Shown: positions 33,400-42,533, numbered from the stretch's first letter. The stretch: DNA of 64,000 nt from Prevotella sp. UBA2725 (GCA_002353825.1 DEKJ01000057.1:1-64000), one strand, 5' to 3'. A program made the numbers and translations. Notes: generated by a model not told the origin, from the letters alone.

Positions 33400-34977
33400 T
33401 TACTTCGCCTTCATCGTAATCAACGGCACCAGCATCTCTTCCATGGAGATACCCCCGTGCTGGAAAGTGTCCTTATAGTATGATACATAATAATTGTAGT
33501 TGTTCGGGTAAGCAAAGAAACTGTTGCCTGTGGCAAAGACATAAGACGTGCTGATGTTCGGTGAAGGTAGAAAAGCCTTATGAGGCTCTTTGATAGTAAA
33601 CACATCTTTTGCGCTGTAGGCAAGGTTCTTACCGAGCTTATAGCGCAAATTCGTATTTGTATTGCGGTCGCCGACAATCTTCACCGGTTTGGAGCAGCGG
33701 ATAGAGCCGTGGTCAGTGGTCAGCACAACAGTATAGTCGCTGTCAGCCAATCGTTTGAAGAGATCAGCGATGACGGAGTGGCGGAGCCAGGACAGCGTGA
33801 TGGAGCGGTAAGCGCTTTCGTCGTTGGCAAGCTCACGCACCATCTTCGACTCCGTGCGGGCGTGCGAGAGCATATCGATGAAGTTGACGACCACTACATT
33901 GAGATCGTTATCTTTAAGTGAGTTGTATTGTTGCAAAAGTTTCGCAGCAGCCTCCGAGTCGTTGATCTTGTTGTAACTGAACTTGTCGTGCCTGCGATAA
34001 CGCTCTATCTGTGTCTTGATAAGCGGGGCTTCGTTGAGATTCTTTCCCTCTTCCTCATCCTCGTCGACCCAAAGGTCAGGGAACATCTTAGCGATACTCT
34101 CGGGCATAAGACCCGAGAAGATGGCGTTACGCGCATATTGTGTGGCGGTTGGGAGAATGCTCATGTACATGTCGTCCTGAATGTCGAATAGGTTGCCTAT
34201 CTCGTTAGCCAGCATCAGCCACTGGTCCCAACGGAAATTGTCGATGACTATCAGGAAAACCTTCTCACCTTTGTCGATGAGCGGGAAAATCTTTGTCTTG
34301 AAGATGTCGGGACTCATGAGCGGACATGATTGGTGCTGTGAGCCCCTTCCACTGTATCGTGCACGGATAGCTTCCATCCAGTCCATGTAGTAGTTTTTGA
34401 TATATTTGGCAAATCCGTTGTTGGCCTCTTCCTTCTGCATGGCGAGCATGTCCATCATGCCGCTCTCTGCTTGTCCGAGCTCTACCTCCCAACGGGTGAG
34501 AGTTCGATAGACTTGCATCCAGTCATTCCAATCCTTACACTCATCTATCTGCATGGCAATTTTCTGATAGTCACTGCGGTAGGAGTTTTGTGTCACCTCG
34601 GTCACAATCTCTTTCTTGTGAATGTTCTTCTTCAGTGAGAGCAGGATTTGACTGGGATTGACGGGTTTGATGAGATAGTCGGCAATCTGTGAGCCGATGG
34701 CCTGATCCATGATGTTCTCTTCTTCGCTTTTCGTCACCATGACGACAGGTGTCTGTGGCTGAATCTCCTTGATTCGCTGCAGCGTCTCCAGTCCGGTGAG
34801 ACCCGGCATCATCTCGTCGAGCATGATGAGGTCGAACGATTGTTTACGACATTCCTCGATGGCATCGGTACCGTTTGACACCGCTGTCACCTCATATCCT
34901 TTCCGTTGCATGAAGATGATGTGACCTTTCAAGAGGTCGATCTCATCATCTGCCCAAAGTATTTTTCCGTTGTTCAT
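33400..34977 (-). CDS. porX: Response regulator with PglZ phosphatase domain (PorX)
   Basis: 525 residues. An N-terminal receiver domain has acidic pocket DDE (10-12), phospho-acceptor Asp54 in LIMLDEMMPG and Lys in VMVTKSEEE. A helical linker leads to a C-terminal PglZ alkaline-phosphatase-type domain (LIVIDNFRWDQW; VVNFIDMLSHAR; LTTDHGSI) with likely zinc ligands Asp, His and Asp. This is the PorX architecture; in Porphyromonas gingivalis PorX works with the PorY kinase to control type IX secretion genes. The sequence upstream of the ATG at 34977 is repeat, so the longer frame is rejected. It lies downstream of porW on the same strand. Confidence 0.95.
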   Translation of the reverse strand: MNNGKILWADDEIDLLKGHIIFMQRKGYEVTAVSNGTDAIEECRKQSFDLIMLDEMMPGLTGLETLQRIKEIQPQTPVVMVTKSEEENIMDQAIGSQIADYLIKPVNPSQILLSLKKNIHKKEIVTEVTQNSYRSDYQKIAMQIDECKDWNDWMQVYRTLTRWEVELGQAESGMMDMLAMQKEEANNGFAKYIKNYYMDWMEAIRARYSGRGSQHQSCPLMSPDIFKTKIFPLIDKGEKVFLIVIDNFRWDQWLMLANEIGNLFDIQDDMYMSILPTATQYARNAIFSGLMPESIAKMFPDLWVDEDEEEGKNLNEAPLIKTQIERYRRHDKFSYNKINDSEAAAKLLQQYNSLKDNDLNVVVVNFIDMLSHARTESKMVRELANDESAYRSITLSWLRHSVIADLFKRLADSDYTVVLTTDHGSIRCSKPVKIVGDRNTNTNLRYKLGKNLAYSAKDVFTIKEPHKAFLPSPNISTSYVFATGNSFFAYPNNYNYYVSYYKDTFQHGGISMEEMLVPLITMKAK

Positions 34978-34989
34978 AATAATATTTTT

Positions 34990-35080
34990 AAAGGGCCCCA
35001 CCAAGCCGAGGCCTTCGAAGCCGAAGCCCCACCAAAGCCTCCCCAAGGGGGAGGGTGTTGATATGTAAAAGAGCCACCCT
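34990..35080. repeat. GC-rich repeat between porW and porX
   Basis: GGGCCCCACCAAGCCGAGGC, CCTTCGAAGCCGAAG and CCTCCCCAAGGGGGAGG form overlapping short hairpins of the CTCCCC/GGGGAGG type seen elsewhere. Possible partial terminator inside a porW-porX unit. Confidence 0.55.
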
Positions 35081-35095
35081 GTGTTGGTGTATATA

Positions 35096-35125
35096 GTTCT
35101 GTGCGTTGCCCTTTAGGGCGACGTT
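35096..35125. repeat. Dispersed repeat family 3 copy
   Basis: GTTCTGTGCGTTGCCCTTTA followed by GGGCGACGTT: the inverse-orientation form of the GCACAGAAC/CCCTAAAGGGC element. Confidence 0.65.
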
Positions 35126-35140
35126 ATCCCCATTATTTTG

Positions 35141-38100
35141 TTAGAACCCGTCGAGCTCGTAATCCTCACTCTCGATATCGAAGGTCTGCTTCTTCGGAGC
35201 TGGCGTCTGCTTCTTGGGTGTTGGCGCCTGCTTCTTGGGAGGAGCCGGTGTCGTTTTCTTGGGAGCCGGTGTCTGCTTCTTCTGCGTTGTAGCCGGCTTC
35301 TGCTGGGGTTGTGTATTATTCTTCACCGGTCCACTCTTTGCCGGTTCTTCTTTCACTGTTTTAACTGGCGTGGTCTCCATGGGGATATTCACCCCGCCCT
35401 GCTGCGTAGTCTTCGGCTCGTCCATTGGCACAGTCACTCCGCCCTGCTGCGTGGTCTTCGACTCGTCCATTGGGATATTCACCCCGCCTTGTTGCCCATT
35501 CTCTTCCTCTGAAGGCTGTTGCTCAGTGTCTTGCTCTTGGGGCTCTGTCACAATATCTTCAGGGTTGTTAAGCAACTGGAGTGTAGACGGCTTGATGGGA
35601 GCAAAGTGGATGTCATAGAACTTTTTGTAATCGTCATAGCTGTATGCCACACCGATGAGCGGAAGATTCTCCACACTGATGATGAACGGCCGGGCCTTGC
35701 CCATGAGCTTCAAGATCTGTGGCTGGGAGAGCAGACTGCGAGAATACTCCAGTGCCTCGTCGTAACTGCGGAAGCCGCTTACACGCATACGATGGAGATA
35801 GTCGTCGTTGTCAATGGCAATATCAAAATCGCGGACGAGGTAGCTCGTGAAGTTGAATTTCGCCACCTGATAGAGCAGCTTGTTCTCGTTCACCGAGTCG
35901 GGTTGATAGACGAGCATGAAGTCGAACTGCGTATTGCGCTCGGCACTCAGTGGCTTCGTCTTAAGTTGTGCACTGTCGCTCAGTACTTCGCTTCGCATCG
36001 ACCATACATTACCGATATCAAATCGAGCGCCACGAAGCCGTTTGCCGCTTTTCACACCATTGATGATCATTCCCGCTATCTTAGAGACATCACTCTCTGG
36101 ATATTTCTCCACGAGTGCGCTCAGATCCTTCAGGCATTGCTCGCTGTCACCCTCATTGAGTTTTCCGAGAGCTCCGATAAACATAAATTTATCGCGGTTA
36201 GCACCCTGTGGGAAACGAGTCTCTGAGAGCTTGACGTTAGCATCGACCATCTGGTATTTGTCGGCCTTGAAGGCATCATAGGTAGCGGCATAGAGCGAAT
36301 CCTCCATGTGCACGCCATAGCGTGCATTGATGACATAGTTGGGGTCGGAAAGCAGTACCGTCCATTGGCTCTTAGGATAATCAGCTTTCAGACTGTCTAC
36401 AAAGGTCTCTGCCAATGCGCTTTGCCCTTTCCGTGAGTAGAGCAAGAAAAGATGATAGAACGCATCGTCCTTGTGCTCATAGTCCGGATACTGACGGATG
36501 AGCCTTGTCAGTGCTTTCTCACTCAGTGAGAGGTTGTCGAGTTTATCTTTGAAGATGACGCCACTATGATAAAGTGCGTCAGAAATCGTGTCGTTGCTTG
36601 CCTGGAGTTGCTCAGCTGTAAATGGAATCTGTGCAAGGTAGAACTCGCGCTTATGTGGGTCTGATGCTGGGGTTACCTGCGCTTTGACGGAGTCGGCGTG
36701 AGCCTGAGCATCGAATACGGAGTCGCGCTGCGCATCGCTCATGTCGGCCAGACTGTTGTTGTCCTGCGTCTTGACAACACTCTTATTGATGCGCTGCCAG
36801 TTGTCTACATTCTCGCGTTTACCCCACAGCTTCTGGAATTGCTGCTTACCCTTGCTTACAGCCGTCTGACTGTAGAAGTACCACTCTTGGGAGTTGGAGG
36901 TTGAGGTGTTGGGTGTTGATGGCTTGTTATTCGTATTATTATTGCGCGAACTCTGGGAACCATTTGTGTCACCCTTTTGCTGCGCTTGTTGTGCCTCAAG
37001 TTCTTCCTGTGCTTTCTTGGCTTCTTTTTCTTTCTTCTTCAGCGCTTCTATCGTTCGATCGATAGCAGCATTGCGATGGGCTTCATCCATTTTTGCAAGA
37101 CTTTGCAGCGAGTCTTGCAAATGGATAGCATCGGTGTAAGGCACGAGCTCATCGAGCACATTCGAGCGGTCGCTGAGCTGCTGATATTCCTTATTGTCTT
37201 TGTCGACCATTCCGAGGGCTGCATTATAGATTCTAAGGGCATCGGAATAGCGCTCGATGTCCCAATAAAGATCACCGAGCTTCAACAGCAAGGCACCGTG
37301 CTCCACGCCTGTACGCGTAGCTTTCTTATGCCCTGTCTCATAGTTGGTTATTGCTCGCATCGTGTCTTTTCTTGCCAGATAGATGTTGCCGATGGCATAA
37401 TACACCTGGTCGAGATATTCTTTGTTCTTGTCCGACCTGGCCATACGTCTGAGTTTAGAGATCATTCGGTCCGACTTCGTGGCTGCCATGACCTCGGTCC
37501 GAGCGATGCGAGCATTGAACTCCAACTCATAGGGCGGGTTTAAGCCAATAACCTTGCTGTAAGCACGATAGGCATTATTGTTCAACCCTGCACGCGAGCA
37601 CACTTGCCCCATGAGAAACCACTCGCGGGCTTTCTGCTTCTTTCTCATCTCATGCTTGATCGTTGCCCGAAGGAAAGGTATGGCTGTCTTATAGTCTTTT
37701 GTGAGCAGGTAATAGTCGGCAAGCGTATTATCCCAGTCCTTGCGTGCTTGCCAGGGAATAGAGTCGCGCCGGTTGTTGCGGATGACATCTTCCGCATCGT
37801 AGGCCTGTCCGTTCTCGATATAACTCTTCGCAAGCCAAGCCTGCGCCTTGGAGTATATGGCTGGCTGGGTGCGATAGAGCATGCTCATGTATGCAAATGT
37901 AGAGATGGCGTCGTCGAAGGCTCCCTCATGAAATTGTGAGCGCCCCATGAGCATCCATGCTTTCCAAAGAAAAGGGTTGTATTCGCGGCGTGAGAGCCAT
38001 TCACGGTCTTTATCAGTCTTTCGTCGGTTCGAGTTCCATTGGGGCCGTGCCTTGATGCTGTGCTGGTCGATGGCTTTCTCGGCCTTGAGAATGGCACGGT

Positions 38101-38383
38101 CAAAGTTTGATTTGCCAAGCTCACGGCTGTTCTTGTTGCCAACTGTATAAAGGGGGATATTATCAGTATAGTTGTCTTGGTTACCCGTTTCTTTCTCCAA
38201 AGAACCGTCAATATAGGCCAGTGTGCCGTTATAGTAGGTGTTATATCGGGCGTTGAAGGCATGCCACCACCTCGTGGCGGCCGTATTCTTAGCCGTCGAA
38301 CAACCTGCCGCTAAACTGATGATGAGTGCAACAGCAAGCATGGGCAGAAGTACCTTATGAATCAGCGAGCGAGATATATTCAT
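35141..38383 (-). CDS. porW: Type IX secretion lipoprotein PorW/SprE (TPR protein)
   Basis: 1080 residues. The lipoprotein signal ends at SLAAGC (Cys ~28). The mature start AATRWWHAFNARYNTYYNG is characteristic of SprE/PorW. Many TPR-like helical repeats follow (~110-420 and ~620-800), separated by a charged Gln/Glu/Asn-rich linker (~455-520). The C-terminal ~150 residues are low complexity: direct repeats of QQGGVNIPMDE and a Pro/Lys/Thr-rich tail of KKQTPAPKK units ending ESEDYELDGF. SprE/PorW is an outer-membrane lipoprotein needed for T9SS function and gliding in Bacteroidetes. The start at 38383 overlaps the preceding gene by 29 bp. Confidence 0.9.
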   Translation of the reverse strand: MNISRSLIHKVLLPMLAVALIISLAAGCSTAKNTAATRWWHAFNARYNTYYNGTLAYIDGSLEKETGNQDNYTDNIPLYTVGNKNSRELGKSNFDRAILKAEKAIDQHSIKARPQWNSNRRKTDKDREWLSRREYNPFLWKAWMLMGRSQFHEGAFDDAISTFAYMSMLYRTQPAIYSKAQAWLAKSYIENGQAYDAEDVIRNNRRDSIPWQARKDWDNTLADYYLLTKDYKTAIPFLRATIKHEMRKKQKAREWFLMGQVCSRAGLNNNAYRAYSKVIGLNPPYELEFNARIARTEVMAATKSDRMISKLRRMARSDKNKEYLDQVYYAIGNIYLARKDTMRAITNYETGHKKATRTGVEHGALLLKLGDLYWDIERYSDALRIYNAALGMVDKDNKEYQQLSDRSNVLDELVPYTDAIHLQDSLQSLAKMDEAHRNAAIDRTIEALKKKEKEAKKAQEELEAQQAQQKGDTNGSQSSRNNNTNNKPSTPNTSTSNSQEWYFYSQTAVSKGKQQFQKLWGKRENVDNWQRINKSVVKTQDNNSLADMSDAQRDSVFDAQAHADSVKAQVTPASDPHKREFYLAQIPFTAEQLQASNDTISDALYHSGVIFKDKLDNLSLSEKALTRLIRQYPDYEHKDDAFYHLFLLYSRKGQSALAETFVDSLKADYPKSQWTVLLSDPNYVINARYGVHMEDSLYAATYDAFKADKYQMVDANVKLSETRFPQGANRDKFMFIGALGKLNEGDSEQCLKDLSALVEKYPESDVSKIAGMIINGVKSGKRLRGARFDIGNVWSMRSEVLSDSAQLKTKPLSAERNTQFDFMLVYQPDSVNENKLLYQVAKFNFTSYLVRDFDIAIDNDDYLHRMRVSGFRSYDEALEYSRSLLSQPQILKLMGKARPFIISVENLPLIGVAYSYDDYKKFYDIHFAPIKPSTLQLLNNPEDIVTEPQEQDTEQQPSEEENGQQGGVNIPMDESKTTQQGGVTVPMDEPKTTQQGGVNIPMETTPVKTVKEEPAKSGPVKNNTQPQQKPATTQKKQTPAPKKTTPAPPKKQAPTPKKQTPAPKKQTFDIESEDYELDGF

Positions 38384-38741
38384 CCTTAATACCATCCGGC
38401 ATATTGATACCCCGAAGAATTAAGCTGCGGTTCCATGCCTTCACTTCCTCAGGGCGCAGCGTTTCCAACACCTCAGCGAACTGAGCCGTTTCTTCTTCAT
38501 TGTAACTGTCAGAAGCTTTTCCTTTATATGCATCAAGCTCTTCATCATCGAAATATTCCACGGGCTCGGTGGCAGCCTTGAGCATACATTCCTGTTCGCA
38601 CATGACGTTGTCAGGAGAGCAGCGTGTGCTGTCACCCTCACCAATGACGATCTCCTGGCTTTCTCCCCGTTTATGCGAGCGATAGCCGAGGAAAGCACAG
38701 AAGAGGCCGAGAACAACGAGAGAAAGAACTAAGTATATCAT
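38355..38741 (-). CDS. Small membrane-anchored protein between aroA and porW
   Basis: 128 residues. One N-terminal membrane helix (MIYLVLSLVVLGLFCAFLGY) precedes a soluble acidic region with a Cys cluster (RCSPDNVMCEQECML) that could bind metal or form disulfides, then VEYFDDEELDAYKGK and a C-terminal RGINMPDGIKDEYISL. I recall similar small proteins at this position in other Bacteroidales but know no function. Overlap with porW suggests a role connected to T9SS or simple co-expression. Confidence 0.75.
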   Translation of the reverse strand: MIYLVLSLVVLGLFCAFLGYRSHKRGESQEIVIGEGDSTRCSPDNVMCEQECMLKAATEPVEYFDDEELDAYKGKASDSYNEEETAQFAEVLETLRPEEVKAWNRSLILRGINMPDGIKDEYISLADS

Positions 38742-38786
38742 ATAATTATTCTCAGACTTTATTTATTCTCAAATCTTATTGAATTT

Positions 38787-40034
38787 TCAAATCTTATTGA
38801 TGGTGAAACTTGCTTTGCGCAGGTCTTTCCAGAAGTCGGAATATGACTTTGTCACCACTTCCGGGTTGTTGATTCTCAGTCTTGGGAACTTGACAGCCAA
38901 CGGAGCCAATGCCATGGCCATGCGGTGATCCTCATAGGTGTCGATGGGCTCCATCGATGGCTCACAAGTAGCACCATCCCACAACAACTCCTCATTATTG
39001 AGAATCTGAAGGAAATATCCGAGCTTGCGGAGTTCTTTCTGCAAGGCCACGAGGCGGTCTGTCTCTTTGATACGGAGACTGGCGAGGCCCGTGAAGTGGA
39101 AGGTCACACCGAGACCGCAGCAAGTCGCAACGATAGTCTGTGCCAAATCGGGACAGTTGAGGAAATCATAGCTTAACTGAGCCACAGAATCGAGGTGCCG
39201 CGTCAGTCTAACAGTCGTCGGTTTCCCAGTATGCGGCTCATCAAAGGTCGTCTTTACGCCAAGCAGCGAGAAGATATATTTGACCACGGAGTCGCCCTGC
39301 CGCGAACTGTCCTCCAGTCCACGCAAAGCAACATGGGCCTCACTGATTGGATAGAGCGATGCCAGTTCATACCAATAAGAACTGGCACTCCAGTCATTTT
39401 CAATGAGATAGGGGGCATTGTTATAGGGCTTTGGCTTTACTTCAATGGTATCGGGACTCGTCCAGTCGACTTCTGCTCCAAAGCCATGCATGACATGGAT
39501 CGTCAAGTCGATATAAGGCCGCGACACGATCTCTCCGGTCAGATGCAGAGATAAGCCTAACTGCATGACGGGGCCGATGAGCAGCAAGGCGGAAATAAAC
39601 TGAGAACTGACGTTTCCGGGTATCTCTAATTTTCCACCCGGCAAAGAATGCCCTTGGATGTGGAGTGGGGGATAACCTTCGTCTGCCACATAGTCGATGG
39701 TGGCTCCAAGCATGCGCAATGCATCGACAAGCACGCCGATTGGCCGATGGCGCATACGCTCTGAACCGGTGATTGTGTGCTCACCATCGGTCACGGCGAG
39801 GTAGGCGGTCATAAAGCGCATGGCAGTGCCTGCTGCACCCACATCGATTGTCTCCGGCATGTCGCGCAGAGCATTGATGACGGCGCGTGTATCGTCGCAG
39901 TCGGAAAGATTCTTGGGCAATTGCCCGCCGCTGAGCGCGTGAATGATGAGCGCCCGGTTGCTGATACTCTTTGAAGCGGGGAGATTGATGTCAGCCGATA
40001 AAGTTTCAGGGGCTATTATCTCATATGTTGTCAT
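38787..40034 (-). CDS. aroA: 3-phosphoshikimate 1-carboxyvinyltransferase (EPSP synthase)
   Basis: Sixth step of the shikimate pathway, joining shikimate-3-phosphate and PEP. The 415-residue protein has NLPASKSISNRALI at the N-terminus, VGAAGTAMRFMTAYLA, the RHRPIGVLVDALRMLGA motif, a GNVSSQFISALLLIGP active-site stretch, LRIKETDRLVALQKELRKLG and YEDHRMAMALAPLAV near the end. Slightly short compared with E. coli (427) but complete. It lies 46 bp upstream of the small membrane gene, in the same direction as porW-porX. Confidence 0.96.
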   Translation of the reverse strand: MTTYEIIAPETLSADINLPASKSISNRALIIHALSGGQLPKNLSDCDDTRAVINALRDMPETIDVGAAGTAMRFMTAYLAVTDGEHTITGSERMRHRPIGVLVDALRMLGATIDYVADEGYPPLHIQGHSLPGGKLEIPGNVSSQFISALLLIGPVMQLGLSLHLTGEIVSRPYIDLTIHVMHGFGAEVDWTSPDTIEVKPKPYNNAPYLIENDWSASSYWYELASLYPISEAHVALRGLEDSSRQGDSVVKYIFSLLGVKTTFDEPHTGKPTTVRLTRHLDSVAQLSYDFLNCPDLAQTIVATCCGLGVTFHFTGLASLRIKETDRLVALQKELRKLGYFLQILNNEELLWDGATCEPSMEPIDTYEDHRMAMALAPLAVKFPRLRINNPEVVTKSYSDFWKDLRKASFTINKI

Positions 40035-40050
40035 GATATTTCTCTATATT

Positions 40051-41199
40051 TTATTTGATGGTTGTAATCTTAATATCTACAGGTCCACTCACAGCCGCAG
40101 CTCTCGTGGTGCGGTATTTCTTAGGGCCGGGGATAAGTGGAGAATAATAGAGCACGTGCCGGATACGGGCTTTCTGCTCAGGTGTGATTTTGTAACCTAA
40201 GCACACACTATAGTCCATAATGTTGTTAGCCTCATATTTCACGCTGTCGCATGAATAGCGTATGAGCAAGGGATCTAGGTATTGGGTCTTCGAAGCCTCA
40301 TACTCCAGATATTTCATGTAATCGGCGCGGTTGTATGAATGTGTGTCGGTGCAATAATCTGTGTCTGCACAGGAGTCTACGGGGTCAACGCTGTCGTTGT
40401 CGCTGTTTCCACGAGCTTCCGTGAATACATGATAGAGCCCGAGATAGTGACCGAGCTCATGGGCTATTGTCATCACGATGTCTGCACTTGTGTATGTCGT
40501 CATCTGATGATTGGCATTCGTATAGCGGTCACTCTGATAATAACCACCGTCTGACGACTTATTGGCATACAGACTGTTGATCGCTGAGCAATAGGCAAAG
40601 CGCAGGTTTGCCTTCGTAACATTGGGAGTACTAATGGTTCCTAATCCTTCTAGCTCATGGTCACCTTTGATGGACTGAGGCATATGAGACATGCCAAGGG
40701 TGATCGATTCACTGTCGGTACTCTTAAAATTAAACATCATCACATTGATGTAATCGTTTGGCTCCCAGATATATTTTACGTTCGCTCCCGTTTCGTCACT
40801 CATGAATTGCGTTACATCTATCGGATATTCTCCGGTATATTTTACATAATCTACGCCTGGGTAAGTGAGTTTATTCCCTTTCTCATCCTTTGTAGCGAGC
40901 ACAAACTTTACATGAACATTTTCGCTCTCACCGTAGATACCACCCTGATAGATCTCGTTGACATATTGAACGAGATTACTTATCCTTTGGTAAGGGATAT
41001 ATTGGTTCTCATCGTCCTTATTATTATAGAGCACATGGAAGATGACGGGCAACTCGTAGGTATAGCTGTCGGTAAGCGTGGCGGTATCCACTGCCCCTTC
41101 CGAAGAAGAGGTAGTGCGCGAAGAACTGATATCGTCAGAACTTGAGCATGCGCTCATCAATAGTACTGAGGTAAGAAGCAGAAAGAAGTATTTCCTCAT
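40051..41199 (-). CDS. Zinc-dependent metalloproteinase lipoprotein (M43-like)
   Basis: 382 residues. The lipoprotein signal ends at LLMSAC (Cys ~18), followed by a Ser/Thr-rich linker. The catalytic domain carries the metzincin motif HELGHYLGLYH (H247, E248, H251, H257) and a downstream Met-turn NNIMDYSVC. The opening YELPVIFHVLYNNKDD is typical of the Bacteroidales zinc metalloproteinase lipoproteins related to pappalysin/M43 peptidases. Likely surface or periplasmic, acting on host or dietary proteins. The start at 41199 is preferred over 41220 because the promoter element (41229-41222) would overlap the longer leader. Confidence 0.9.
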   Translation of the reverse strand: MRKYFFLLLTSVLLMSACSSSDDISSSRTTSSSEGAVDTATLTDSYTYELPVIFHVLYNNKDDENQYIPYQRISNLVQYVNEIYQGGIYGESENVHVKFVLATKDEKGNKLTYPGVDYVKYTGEYPIDVTQFMSDETGANVKYIWEPNDYINVMMFNFKSTDSESITLGMSHMPQSIKGDHELEGLGTISTPNVTKANLRFAYCSAINSLYANKSSDGGYYQSDRYTNANHQMTTYTSADIVMTIAHELGHYLGLYHVFTEARGNSDNDSVDPVDSCADTDYCTDTHSYNRADYMKYLEYEASKTQYLDPLLIRYSCDSVKYEANNIMDYSVCLGYKITPEQKARIRHVLYYSPLIPGPKKYRTTRAAAVSGPVDIKITTIK

Positions 41200-41221
41200 A
41201 TTTATAATATTCTTGGACATG

Positions 41222-41229
41222 CAAATTTA
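41222..41229 (-). promoter_or_regulatory. Promoter -7 element of the metalloproteinase gene
   Basis: TAAATTTG on the minus strand, 22 bases before the ATG at 41199. Confidence 0.55.
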
Positions 41230-41334
41230 CGAAATATGTCTATAAAACGTGAGTTGGTGCCTTATTATTATGCTTAAATATAGCAAACGAATAAAAAAGT
41301 CGTAAGAATATTTGGTCATGTCGGAAAATTGCAG

Positions 41335-41342
41335 TACCTTTG
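41335..41342 (+). promoter_or_regulatory. Promoter -7 element of tRNA-Pro
   Basis: TACCTTTG with TTTG at 41311-41314, 20 bases upstream; a near-consensus promoter 17 bases before the tRNA. Confidence 0.75.
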
Positions 41343-41359
41343 CACTCGCAATTAAGGAA

Positions 41360-41432
41360 CGGGATTTAGCGCAGTTGGTAGCGCACACGTCTGGGGGGCG
41401 CGAGGTCGCTGGTTCGAGTCCAGTAATCCCGA
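41360..41432 (+). tRNA. tRNA-Pro (anticodon GGG)
   Basis: 73 bases folding as a cloverleaf. Acceptor CGGGATT pairs with AATCCCG, D stem GCGC/GCGC, anticodon loop CTGGGGG reads GGG, T arm GCTGG-TTCGAGT-CCAGT. The first base pair C1-G72 is typical of bacterial tRNA-Pro. The anticodon stem contains one A-C mismatch. CCA is not encoded. A strong promoter precedes and an intrinsic terminator follows. Confidence 0.93.
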
Positions 41433-41440
41433 CCTAAAAA

Positions 41441-41472
41441 GCGGTAAGAGCGAAAGTTCTTACCGCTTTTTG
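41441..41472 (+). terminator. Intrinsic terminator of tRNA-Pro
   Basis: GCGGTAAGA and TCTTACCGC form a perfect nine-pair stem with a short loop, then TTTTT. Confidence 0.85.
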
Positions 41473-41538
41473 CGTATATATTTTCAAGTTTGTTATTACA
41501 TTTCTTCAATCCTTCTTTCATCGTTTGTCAAACGCCAA

Positions 41539-41626
41539 ACGATTGTCTGACGTTCGACAAACGATTGTCCGACGAACGCCGAACGATTGTCTGCCGTTCG
41601 ACAAACGATTGTTCGCCGAACGATAA
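41539..41626. repeat. 22-bp tandem repeat array, four units
   Basis: Four contiguous 22-bp units starting ACGATTGT at 41539, 41561, 41583 and 41605, plus a partial unit before them. Units alternate between a TTCGACAA ending and a GAACGCC(G/A)-like ending, so the array can also be read as two 44-bp repeats. TCGTTTGTC at 41521 is the inverse of GACAAACGA in the units. It lies just past the 3' end of the patatin gene. Confidence 0.85.
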
Positions 41627-41633
41627 ACAATGA

Positions 41634-42476
41634 CTATCCCTGTGTGCAGAAAGCTTCGCCCAACTGGAATCCCTCCTCGTAAAGACGTTCAAGCTTTGCC
41701 ACATCTTTCTCTATGCGATGTACCTCCATCGGCCGCTTAGGGCGAATGACAAAGATTTCTCCATTGCGCTCTAAATCCTCGACCATCTGCAACTGTTCAT
41801 TATAGGCTTCGATGCGATGGCTGAGGACAACACGCAGGCGAGGGTAGTTACGATAGATGAAACGCGGCTGTTTGCGGTCGCGCCCTTGCTCCCGATAGCC
41901 ATAGTTGCGGGTTGTGACAACGACATTAAACTTGTGCCCCGTGGTTTGTGCGCGGCGCACAGGTATAGAATCAATAATGCCACCGTCAAGCATTGGTTTG
42001 CCGTCGATCCATGTAATCTTACTCACATAGGGCAGAGAGCTCGAGGCACGCGCAAGGTCGCAGGCCCGCTGCCGGTCGTGCGTTTCCGTGAGATATTCGC
42101 TTTGCCCCGTCTGACAGTTGGTCGTCACCATCTCAAATCCTGCTGAATGTTTGAAGAATTCTTCATAGTCGAAGGGAATGAGCTCGTTAGGAAAACGGTC
42201 GTAGAGCAGTTTCTGGTCAAAAATGCAACCTTGCGTCACCAAATGGCGCAAACCTATATAATTGTATCGTGCGAGGAAATCAATGTTAGAGATTCTCGCG
42301 CGGCGAGGCTGGCGAGAGATATAACTCATGCCATTGCAGGCTCCTGCCGAGACTGCTACGACATAGTCAAAATACAGGTTGTACTTCATAAATGCGTCCA
42401 GCACGCCACTCGTAAAAACTCCCCGCATGCCACCACCTTCAAGTACCAAACCCATTGAGTGAGGATCAATCTGCAT
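41634..42476 (-). CDS. Patatin-like phospholipase
   Basis: 280 residues of the RssA/YlbK-type patatin family. The oxyanion element is LEGGGMRGV (~13-20), the nucleophile Ser43 lies in AVSAGACNG (a GxSxG variant with Ala first) and the catalytic Asp164 in MLDGGIIDSIP. No signal peptide is visible, so a cytoplasmic acyl hydrolase acting on phospholipids or other esters is likely. It has its own promoter and is divergent from aminopeptidase P. Confidence 0.92.
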   Translation of the reverse strand: MQIDPHSMGLVLEGGGMRGVFTSGVLDAFMKYNLYFDYVVAVSAGACNGMSYISRQPRRARISNIDFLARYNYIGLRHLVTQGCIFDQKLLYDRFPNELIPFDYEEFFKHSAGFEMVTTNCQTGQSEYLTETHDRQRACDLARASSSLPYVSKITWIDGKPMLDGGIIDSIPVRRAQTTGHKFNVVVTTRNYGYREQGRDRKQPRFIYRNYPRLRVVLSHRIEAYNEQLQMVEDLERNGEIFVIRPKRPMEVHRIEKDVAKLERLYEEGFQLGEAFCTQG

Positions 42477-42495
42477 AAAAATTGTTATTTTTCTG

Positions 42496-42503
42496 CAAAG
42501 ATA
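42496..42503 (-). promoter_or_regulatory. Promoter -7 element of the patatin gene
   Basis: TATCTTTG on the minus strand, 19 bases before the start codon. Confidence 0.6.
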
Positions 42504-42525
42504 CGACTATTTATTCTGAATTTTG

Positions 42526-42533
42526 TAACTTTG
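42526..42533 (+). promoter_or_regulatory. Promoter -7 element of the aminopeptidase P gene
   Basis: TAACTTTG, 29 bases before the ATG at 42563. It excludes the longer frame from 42482. Confidence 0.6.

Noticed and set aside
41539..41626. CRISPR-like array
   Set aside because: The units are contiguous with no unique spacers and no cas genes are nearby, so it is a plain tandem repeat.
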